Shown here in pieces: positions 29,471 through 41,000 of a DNA stretch of 64,000 bases. The notes beneath the pieces were generated by a model that saw only the letters and a program-made list of their open reading frames with translations, did not search any database and was not told the origin of the DNA. Origin of the DNA: Brachyhypopomus gauderio (lineage: Eukaryota > Chordata > Actinopteri > Gymnotiformes > Hypopomidae); NCBI RefSeq assembly GCF_052324685.1, contig NC_135213.1, positions 37,191,707 to 37,255,706 of the forward strand, in the 5' to 3' direction. The first letter of the stretch is position 1, and every line of letters starts with the position of its first letter. The translations under genes and the position numbers were made by a program.

Positions 29471-30356
29471 TCATTTGTTTTCATTCAGTATTTCATATAT
29501 AATATATGTATAATATATTGAACACATAACCTTGGTGTTGATTGCACCTTGCTCTGTACATTACTATACAATATATCAAATATTGACTGCATTATAAAAA
29601 TAGAATTATGCATACTGGACCGGTTTTTTCTACCTGAATTAAGAATGACAAATTTGATTAACTAGCCTTTCTGATTTGATGCATACAGTGCTAGAGAGTC
29701 TGAAACTGGACATACTGAATTTGATGGAAAGAAAATCTGTTGCACTACTTTTTGATGTGCTATGATTTTATGTTATCCTCATTCATCCCATACAAATATT
29801 TTATCTACCTTTCTTGTATATTGATTGAAATATATTGTATTCATTTAATGGTAAAAATTAATATGTATTTTATTACTAAATTTGGGAGATTGTTGTTACT
29901 TCCCAATTAAAAACTGTTTTAACAAAAAAAAATGTGGATATCGTTTCAGTGTCATCATTTACATTGATTTTCTTGATATCATTTAACACATAACCAAACC
30001 AAGATTAATCCATCTGAAGGCTGTCTGACCGGTCCCGTACGGAAAACGGCTTTTATTTTGAAATGTGTTTGCGTTTCTGCAAAATGTGCCTATTGTCGCG
30101 CGCTTCACTTGTACTACAACAACGTTTAATGTACGCAGCGTTATCTCCGCTTCAGCATATTAGCTTAACTAGCTAATAAGGTCCGCGTTTTGAGTTTATT
30201 TCTGCGTTTTTGCCTCCCTAAGCTGGGGCTGGAAGAAGAAATAGTTTTAATTTGCGCATGGATGGGGAACTTTTGAGCTCGGCAGTTGCACTCCGGGTAA
30301 TATTTGTCTGTCTGCTGCCTGCATGCACTAACTGGAGTTTGAGGTTCATTTGAAAG

Positions 30357-30393
<37 letters not shown>

Positions 30394-30809
30394 CCTGGCA
30401 CCCTTAGATATGAGATGAACTTGAGGACGGAGTGTAGCAATAGTTACATTTACATTTTCTCTACCTAAATGTATGTTGTGTTTATGTGCTCAGTCTAACG
30501 ATACTTGCATCTCAGTCCTAGACTGGTCTGTGGGTTGTTAACTGGCATTGGCCTGCTCTACAATATTAATACATCAGTAAATGAGATGTCTGTCTTTATC
30601 TAACGAATAAATACCCTTTTCGTGACATGATGGCTATTTTAGGTTTAATCTGAGTAATATTGCTTGATGACACTTTAGCCAACTTGGTTGTGATGTGAAC
30701 ATGTGTGATTCACGTTGTAGATGTGAATGTACCTACTGTATGGATGACCAGTCGGGGACTTTTATGTCCACGGCTTCAAATGTCATGTGCAGGTGTTGGT
30801 GGGGTAAAC
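29471..30809 (+). other. entr1 3'UTR and snapc4 5' region
   Basis: A polyadenylation-like ATTAAA lies near 29906, suggesting the entr1 transcript end. From about 30.0 to 30.8 kb lies the snapc4 upstream region with a (GT)n tract at 30358-30388; a likely 5'UTR exon begins after the acceptor at 30790-30792. No other gene is seen. Confidence 0.5.
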
Positions 30810-33800
30810 ATGGCGCAAGACGACCTTCTGGCTGAGAGGAACAAGATCCAGCGTCAGATCGAGGCGCTCCAGACGAGTCTGGGTGCTGATGGAGACATCG
30901 CAGACCTGCTGTCATCGCAGAGCGACAGTGGTGAGGCAAACACTGCGTGTTCTGACTAAAACGTGGCGTCCTGCCCCAAGTGTTTTGACCTTTTTGCCAT
31001 ACACGTCCGTTTTCTTTTTGATAACAGATGACACGTCTGATGACTGTGACAGTGGACATGCCAGAGGACACGTGGTAGGATTATGCCCCAAAACGTGCCT
31101 CGGTACACAATCATTTTTGTGGTGGTTTACTGTTCGGTACTTTACCACCGTCTCCCGCAGGCGCAGGACATTCTGGAGGCAGAGCGACAACAAGTACTGC
31201 AAGAGATTAAGGAATTGGAGCAAACGCTCGGGCCAAACGCAGCACTGGTTGATGCCCTGACAGGTAGAGTTTTGCAGTCTTAGTTTTGCCGTGCCTCGCA
31301 AAATGAGAAACTATCACACATGATTAAATCTTTCTTGCCCAATCTTTCTTCAGATTGTAAAACGGCTTGTACTTACGTTCTTATGTATTTGTTCAGACAG
31401 CGAACATGGCAGTGGCAGTCAAATGGATTCTGTGAGTATCCACTGTACAGCCTGACCCACAATTTACGTTTATACCATCCATTCTCATGACTGAGCCCGT
31501 TACGGTCTCAGCAGGAACCCACACTGGTCTCTTAGTAGATTTGTCTTCTAAATAATTAAAGAGTGATGAGGACAGTGACGATGAGGAGCTGTATCTTCCT
31601 CAAGACATGGAGACCTGCCTGCAGATTAATTTGGTCTATCAAGAGGTGTTGAAAGAGAAACTATCAGATTTGGAGCGCCTGCTCAATGAGAATCGCCAAC
31701 AGCAGGTTGGTCCCAGCCGTGTACAAACATGGGTCTTTTATTTTGACACAATCACCAGGTTCTCAGTGGTGCTTGGGTAGAGTTGGATAAAAATGGCTTC
31801 TCTGTCTCTCACAGGAACAGATTGAAGCCCATCTTTCTGGCCCATCTTCTTCAAAGCAGCCTAACCCAAAGCTATTTCTTGGCAATTTTATGAAACCATA
31901 TTTTAAGGACAAACTCACTGGTCTGGTAGGACTTTGTCACTGAATGTTTTGCAGTTTCAAAGACACAGCAACTTTTAAGAATAAGTTTGAAAAACATTTC
32001 AAATGGTTGTATCCTACTGTAACACTTGTTGCGGTATTACGTGAGTTCCTGAGTCTGTCTGTGTTTCTTTTTTCCTGTGTAGGGCCCTCCTTCAAACGAA
32101 GAAACCAGAGAAAGGCTTAGTCATGGAAAAAAGCCATGTGAAGAGATGAATATTAGAAGATGTATGTTTCAGGTTTTTTAGGCAGTTAATTTTACCACCT
32201 CACAGACATAACTTATGGTCTACTCACTAACTGACCTGTTTAAAAAAAAAGATTTAAATTCTCCATAAGGGGGAGCTGTAAGCATTCAAGTAACTCGTGT
32301 ATAAATTAAAGCAGGGTGCTGAGATCTGGTCCTTGATGGCTGGAGTGCAGCAACATAACTTAATCCGAAAGAGTGGTCTGGTGATTGAGCTGTTTAAATG
32401 CACTTCATTCAGCTCCTCAATCAATTGCCAGGTGTAGGTGTCTGAGCAGGACAATCACCAAACCTTGCTGGACTCCTGCAATCCACGACCAGACGTCTGG
32501 TTTAAAGGGTGAAAATTGATGGTCCTTTGCATTAATGTATAAAGTCCTTTATTCTACAAGTTCACTTTGAGTGGTGTTATTCTTTCAGGGAATGGATGGC
32601 ATAAAACCTTGCTGGTTGACTCGGTCGTCAAAGACACTATGAAACGTATGCTGCAGCCCAAGATGTCCAAGTACGTTTTGAAGAAAAAAAGCAGACTGTG
32701 TCAAAATAAGAGTTCCCTTATGGTTTTGTTTTATGCTCATGGCTTGGTTTTTGTCTGCTTGTTTGTTTTTTTTTTTTTTTTAGGGTGGAATACTTAACTG
32801 GAAAGTTATCTAAAGCAGAGGATCAGGAAAAAGAAGAACTAAAAAGACAAATTGCTCTTCTACAGAAGGACATCAAAGAAATAAGGTTGTTATTCTTATT
32901 TATATATACACACGCAGTTAAAAATGATAGACACAGACTCCACCTTCACTTTGGTGTTGCACAGTGAGCATATGTTGGCATAGGTGTGGACAGAATTTGA
33001 ATGCCAGCTGTGATGGGCACCTCTGCTGTAAAAGTTGAATGGTGATCTCAATGAGCTGTTTAGAGTTAAACTCACTAAGCTGTGATGATTCTCTTGATTA
33101 TTGCCTTCAATGTGGCCACAAATGACTTTTCATGTGATTTTCTTTTAATTTTGTAGCTCAAAGAAGGAAGACCAGCTGTATGGGACTCGCAGGGATGATC
33201 ACGACTGGGAGAAGATATCCAATATCGATGTATGTTTTTTTTTAATTCTTGAAATCATACGATTAATTTTTACTTGGTGGCTATCGGCCATTCTGTGGTC
33301 AAAATCTGTGAGTGTGTTTACAGTTTGAGGGCCTTCGACACTCTGACGATTTGATGAGGTTCTGGCAAAATTACCTGCATCCTTCCATTAACAAATCAGC
33401 ATGGACTCAGGATGAAATTGAGAAGCTTGGGGAGATTGCGGCACAGCACAAATGCTGCCACTGGGATCAGATTGCGGAAGCACTTGGGGTAAGTTTAACA
33501 TCGAAGTCATCCCGTCTGCCCCGCTGTACTGCTCCAAATTCTGCAGGATTAGCAGTGAGGATGTTTTTTATTGCATGTGCCTACACAGAAATTAAACTCT
33601 TGAAATTTACACTCAGAAATCTTGTTTGATTGTTTGCTTTCATCTTTGTTCTTTTAGACCAATAGGTCAGCCTTCATGTGCTTCCAGACATACCAGCGCT
33701 ACGTCTCCAAAAGCTTCAGAAAGAAATATTGGACTAAAGAGGAGGATCAGGTCCTTCGAGACCTTGTGGAGAAGATGAGAATCGGAAACTTCATACCATA

Positions 33801-36800
33801 CACACAGAGTAATGTGACTGTGGTGTTTACAAGTCACAGACAATGTTCTCGGTTGTATTGACCCTTGCTTTTGCATTATTTGTGCAAATATTTGCATAAT
33901 TGTAATTGTGCCTGTTTTTATTTGTAATACAGTGTCCTATTTTATGGAGGGCCGTGATCATGCCCAGCTCATGTACCGCTGGACAGCTGTGCTTGACCCC
34001 TCAATAAAGAGGGGCCCATGGTCAAAAGAGGAGGACCAGGTATGTGTGTTCCATTTTAACCTCTTCTTCTCCATGGCTGATCGATTGAAATCTTAAAGAG
34101 GCCAAATCAAGAATTTCTGGCTGATTTTGAGTGCCAGAATAGAAAATGCTTTAGACCCTCTTTCCCAAAAAACCTTTAGCAAAAATAGCAGTGAACACGG
34201 ATTTACCTCTGCTTGCCCAATAAGGGCAATAACTGCAACTGTTCTTGTTTCAGTTATTGTTAAAAGCTGTGGAGAAGTTTGGGTGTAAGGACTGGTACAA
34301 AATCAGACTGGAGGTTCCGGGCAGGACAGACAATGCGTGTCGGGACAGGTGTGTCAGTCCTGCTGCAGTTTGCACAAACATGAGTGTGTCACCAGTGTAC
34401 CTCGGTTCTGAGAACAGTTGAGATCTACCTCACCATTTTCTTCATTCTGTCCTTTGCTTTTATGTGTTGCGTCTCAGGTATTTGGATAGCCTACGAGAGG
34501 ATGTGAAGAAAGGCATTTGGAGTAACGAAGAAGTGAAATTGTTGAAATCATTGGTTGAGAAATATGGTGTTGGTGAGTGACGACCTCAAGACTCGAGTCT
34601 TCACGGAGCCTGGCCGTCAAATGATTTAAAACAAAAGTGTCTGTGAACTCACGAAGAATGAATAGTTTTCCAACAGCTGTCTTAGTTTCTGTAGACTGGC
34701 TGTTTAATGGTCATAATTGTGCAATGTCATCAGGTAAATGGTCCAAAATAGCCGCTGAAATTCCAAACCGGGTCGACGCTCAGTGTTTGAACAAGTGGAG
34801 AACACTGACTGGGGTAAGTTGGATGCCGGTTTTTAATAGAACTGGTTCCGCATGCTGTGTGTGTGTAAAACACTCTTGTTTTATCACGTGTAGAAAGCAC
34901 AGAAGAAAAGAAGGGTAAGGAGTCACAGTCGAGGTTCCAGGCGAAAGAGGAGGAAAGTGATGAGGAGTTATGATGAAGACACAACCGACTCCACCTCTGA
35001 AGATGAAAATGTAAAAGTGGAATTCCTGGACAGTGATGAAGAACAGACCAGAGACGAAAAGTTAGACGTCCTCTCGGAAGAGGAGATGGACCGTAGAGAA
35101 GAATACATCCAGCCTGACATGAAGGAATGGATTCCTGCAGGTGGAAATGCATGTTCACGTCCCGCAGGGACCGTGAGAACCATGCTGGTACGACTGCCAA
35201 GTGAGGAGGAGGAGCAGGACTGTGGCACAGGCCACATGGTCACCGGCAGCACACTGACTTCGTCTGATGTGAATCGCCCAATACCTGTACAAAACACTGT
35301 GCTGGATTACTTGGGGAACCCTGTTAAGACTTATATAGGTATAGATCCACCTGATTTGCCAATGTGGGTAAGTATATATGTTTTTGTTTTCTGTCCGCAG
35401 ATGAGTTCTCAGTCACAAACGAGTCAGATATTCTCAGATATTTGTTGTTACATGTGAGATGTTTTCATGGTGCTCCTGGTCTATGGAGTGATTTTTGTGT
35501 CAAGTTCCACAGAAGCAAAAGTAAATCTGCAGGCAAAATTCTTAGCATCAAGAGCAGAAAGTATATGTTGTGAATGCAAAACAGAAAAAAATTATTGCAA
35601 ATGTACACTGTGTAATAACTACATTAAGCATGACTGTTAATATTTAGCACACTTCACGAGCGTGAGCTTTAAAAAATTTTTGTGAACTGGATTGAGAGAA
35701 AACACTGATGTGTGGAAGAAATATGAGTATTTGCATTATTTTCAATATCTACAGACTAGGGATGCAAATTATCGATTAATTCATTAATCGTTAGTTGATT
35801 GATCTTATCGATCGACTTTCGATTAATCGATAAGCGGCGTTTTCCACCTGAATTTCATTGTTTCAATAGGGCTTTTAAAAATATTAGCTAAATATACTGC
35901 TCAAAAAAATTAAGGGAACACTAAAATAACACATCCTAGATCTCAATTAATAAAAATCTTTGAAATCAGTTGAAAATCTTTCATTTCTACCCGTTGTCTG
36001 TTCCATTTGCACAAGAGCAGTTGAAATTGATTCACAATCAGTGTTGTTTCCTATCTGAACACGAAGTGTGGATGACTTGGAGTTACATTGTGTTGTTTAA
36101 GTGTTCCCTTTATTTTTTTGAGCAGTGTAGTTAAAACACTTTGGTCAAAAAGTATATATTATATTATGATAATTATATTGTATTATATGATATATTGCTC
36201 AAGTAATTATGCATTAGGAATTTTTTATGGTATAACAAAATACATTCTTTCATTTAAAAAAGGAATAAATTAAGGACTGGCTCCGTTCTTGCATTTGAAA
36301 CATTAGACATTTTTAAAAATGTAAAAAAAAAATTTAAAGAAGAAATTAAATAGAGAGCCAAACAGAATATTATTGAGCCTATGCTTGGACAATGTTTCTA
36401 GCGTTGTCGTGAACACACGCTGTAACGCGACCGGAGAGTGCCCAAGTCTCCACAACATCATTGAGCTTGTCAGCTAAATTGTCAGCGGTGTGTCTGTCCG
36501 ACATGTTCGTCGTAATCAGCACTGCAGATTTTAGCTGCCAGTTCTCGTCAGTGTAGTGGCACGTCACGGTAATGTAACTTTATGTTGTTAGAGTCGTCCA
36601 ACAATCTGTTGTAAGGGCTACAGCAGTAGTGGTAGCTAGCTTTGTTTTAGCTCACTCTTCATTTTTCATAGCGAGCTTCGAAAACGCTCGCCTTCCCAGT
36701 GTAGCTGTGATTTTAGCTTGACCAGGTGCACTGGTGATATGCAGGACAGCTGCATGCACGGTGTTCAAATCATAATTGAGTGAGCTAGTGGAACTGTTGT

Positions 36801-37996
36801 ACTTCAATACCGCATTACACAGAGAACATTTGACTTCTTAGCCTAAATTAACAATGTTAAAATTGTAGCGACTACTACTCCTCGCAGCGAATTCCCTAAC
36901 AGATAGGCACTTGGCCCTTTAAGTGACACTGGGGGAGCGGCGCCTGCGCGCGCCAGGGGAGGGGGAGAGAACAGTGCTGTTGTTTGAGTTGCGTGGAAAA
37001 TAAAGTTTCCCTCCTCGGGATTTTCTAGATTACGCAGTTTCTGCCTCGTTTCCCGAACCCGCTTCAAAATAGTCCCACACCGCACATCTTTTCGCCCGCT
37101 TCATTTTGTTTTCCACTCTGGTCTTTCGCGACACGTGTTCACCTCTCGTTCTTACACTCTGTTCAAGTTACTACAGGAGCGCTCTCTAACGATTAATCGT
37201 GATTAATACATTTTGATCGAGTAACGTCTTAATCGACAATTAATCGAAAGTCGATTAATCATTTGCATCCCTACTACAGACCATTTAGCAATTAATTATA
37301 ACCTTTGTATAAACTTTAATGGTAAAACTCAGTTTACCTGCTGCTGTGAAATAGAACCCCCGCGTTCCGCCATGTTTGAAAACGCTGGGAAGCTGGTGGG
37401 GTGGGCGGGTCCCAGAAGTGGTTTCAGAGCTCTGTGTCAGTTCGGAATCAGTGACCAATGGAGATTGCAGAGGAACGCCTTCATCTAAGACCCTCCCACA
37501 CGTGAAATGTGTTCCAAAACTCAGAAGCACAAAAAACGAAGCAGAAGCAAAGAGAGATTCCAGAAGCAAAAGCCCTTACTGGGAAAATCCAAAAAAACAA
37601 AAACAATGGAACCAAATACCGTCAAAATGCAGTAACCAATTGTATTTTAAATATATACTTTTGATATATTTTTTTCGGTTTTGCATACACAACATATACT
37701 GCTCTTGATGCTAAGAATTAACTTTTGCTTCTGTGGAACTTTAGACACAAAAATCACACCATACTTTGTCATGTTATCTATCTGCCTGTCTTCATCGGGG
37801 GTGCCGTCAAAATATTCTGATGTGAAATAAAAAACTATAGTTTTAAAAATTGAAGTTATTATACGCTTTAAAAATCATAAAAATTTATTTCATATGACCA
37901 GATCTCTCAAGTTTGGTGGGCGTGAGCTTTTTTTCAGGCGGGGGGGGGGGGGGGGGGGGGGGGGGGATTGGAATCTGTCGCGATGGTTAGTGTAGC

Positions 37997-38074
<78 letters not shown>

Positions 38075-41000
38075 TTGGGCAGCGGGCTGGCTAAAGTCTA
38101 CCAAGCAACAGCGCGATCTATATTCTGATTGGTTCAACCTGTTATAATATACAACCGATGGATTGGCTGAATATGCTGTGGTGTGCGGCGATTAGATTAT
38201 TTAAAAAATAAATAAATAAATAATATTCAAGCATGAGAAATTCCATGTGTGGCGTGAGAGCGTGTGAAATCGCTAAAATGCGTGAGTCTCACGCTCAATG
38301 CGTGCATATGACCGGCATATGACCCTTACCAAGGTCAGCACGTGATTACGCAGGTTTCCCACTGACTGTAAGTCACATTTATGTGCTCTCTAGTTTTTTC
38401 TAAAATGTATTACTCAAGTACTGAAAGTAAAAAGTACAAGTATTGTGTTTTGATTTAGTTAAAGAAAGCCGTCAAGGTTTGATTATCAATTGTTTTTATA
38501 TATATCTTGCAAATCAAAGATGTCAAAGACCACAAACACTGTATGTTCTGTACAAACAAGTAGCAACTTAAAAAACTGGACTTAACACTTCGTACACAAA
38601 AAACAGATAACCTATGTCCCGCGTAGGTTTGAAGCAGAAGTACAAGTTCGACTTAATTTAGCTGAGAAAACGAGTTGTATTTTGGACGTAAAATCCGTTC
38701 GTCGGATTCAGAGGATGAGCCTACTGCCCTGCGTTTATCCCCAATAAATGCCCTTACCCTATAAAACACTATAAAAATGGGCACATGATTAGTCAGCATG
38801 AAAAGAGACATGGCTTACTGTTGCTAAAAACACAACATCGCCGACTGCCAGCTAATGTTAAGTGAATACTGCAGCACGTCATGAACATAATTAGGTTAGT
38901 TAGCGAAGATATATTCTGTGCGTTATATTTATAACTTGCATTGATGTGTTTCTTCAAGTTCAAAGGAATTTACTTTCACTCCAGCAAACGCAAACACTGT
39001 CTCTAGGTAGAGCCAGGGTGGTCTCCTTCCTCACCCTCACCGCCACGATCACTCGATGTTGAAGGTGTGGAAGGTGCCAATATATGTACATTAAAACACC
39101 AACAAGCTTATTATGCAGCACTTATGCTGCTCTTCTGCTGTTACCAAACACTGTACCATCTCTTTTAATGAGATAAAAAGCGAATTATTTGGAATAATGT
39201 CGAGTATGTGTATTTGTATAAATATGTAAATTAAGCTGAAGGTGCTGGTAAATACTGAAATTAACCTTCAAAGTGCCCGCACAAAAATCAAGAGGTGCAC
39301 GACCTCGCGACGTGACCGCGCGCGTGGCCAACGCGCATGGGCGGAGCCACCGCAATTGCGTCTTTTTGCCGCGCGGACCCTTGTGGCAGTCACGACGTGT
39401 CAAGTGAACCTAGATTACGAAGCTCAAGTGTTCAGTGAAGGCAGCAACAGAGTAAACGAGACGCGACCGGAGCATGCGCAGTTTACTCATAAGCCTGATC
39501 GCTTGACCCGGTGACAGCGCCAGCTAACATGTTTATAATTGTAAGGAGTAACTATACAGCACGTAAAAAATGTATCGGAGTAAAAGTATTAAACTGATGG
39601 AAAATATGTAGTGAAGTAAAAGTGGAAGTAGGAGAAAAAAATAATACTCCAGTAAAGTACAGATACAGCATTTTAGTACTTAAGTACAGTAGTGTCGCCC
39701 TTGGCTTGCTCACTGGGGGCTAGGACTCGGCACTTGTAAAGGTGCTTTGTGACAACAACTGTTGTAAAAAGCGCTATATGAATAAAATTTGCTTGATTAA
39801 TTGATTGAAGTAGTTCTACTTCGTTACTATACAACTCTGTCTGGCGCCAACCACTGGCGATCGATAGATCGCGATATAACACTTAATTTGTGTCCATTTT
39901 ACGTTCGCCTCCCCCCCCCTCGTCAACACTTTACACTTGCCACCTCCTCCAGGTTCAAATCTCGCTCCAAGCGATCTTCAAAAGTTGGCAAGCCTGTGTT
40001 TTTAGGGCATTGTAAACTGGGGTCCCTTAAAATTTTGCATGCATATAAAGGGTGCCACAACTGAAAAAAGGTTGAGAAACACTGATCTATATATCTCATT
40101 GTCCATACACTGAGATGTGTGTCCTTGGACTTGCAGGAACGCTGCAATGAAAACGCCATGGAGAAAGTGCCTGTCGGTGATATTCAAAATTTGCTCATTT
40201 GGATCCATAAGAATCATAAGAGGAAACCAGTAAGAATCTTCATAATTAATTATCTATTAATGTTGATAGTTTTTGCAGTCAAGATTACTTCTGTATAGCA
40301 GATTACCATAGAGCAAGGATTACTACAGACACCCTGTATAGCAGATTACCATAGAGCAAGGATTACTACAGACACCCTGCATCCTTTGCCATACTGCAGT
40401 ACTTTTAAGATTCTGTTGTCTCTTTGGTTGAAGCCCACCAACTATACCTTTTTTTCCCCCCAGATAATGCGCAGGAAAAAAACCAAAATGTCTTCAGATA
40501 AGGGACAAAAGCATGCAAAAAAGTGTAGACAGGACACCATTAGAAAGAGGAGCAATCTGTGTGGTATAGATGGCGTAGAGACGAAAGTCACCAATGCACG
40601 CAAAAGCCTCGTCTATGGTCTCCTGATTGCTGTTGTTCCATGGGTCGGCAATATGATGATGCCCCTGCCTTTCAGCGAAAAGAGAGTTTGTGAAGGTATG
40701 ATGCAGTCTGAACGTGTCTTCTTCCTCTGCCTGTGCTGATGGGGGCATTGGTTTCTTTGAAAGGGCTGAAGTTTTTTTTTTTTTTTTTTTTGTCTCGACA
40801 GCTGATATCGTCCGACAAAGAGCAGCTGTTGTCAATCTCCAAAAAACATCAGTTTTCTTGTTCTTTCTGAAGGTGAGACGTAAGACTTCTTCACTGATTT
40901 CCGCTTTTCCAGCAGACTCTATGAAGGGTGTGGTTTAAGCTTTGTTGTGCTGAAACAGGTTCTTCACGTTGATGCTGAAGGGTGTAAGAAGGTCATCGAG

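Noticed and set aside
36379-37085. Intact hAT transposase gene
   Set aside because: The BED-finger part and the core part are in different frames with stops and missing sequence; it is a relic.
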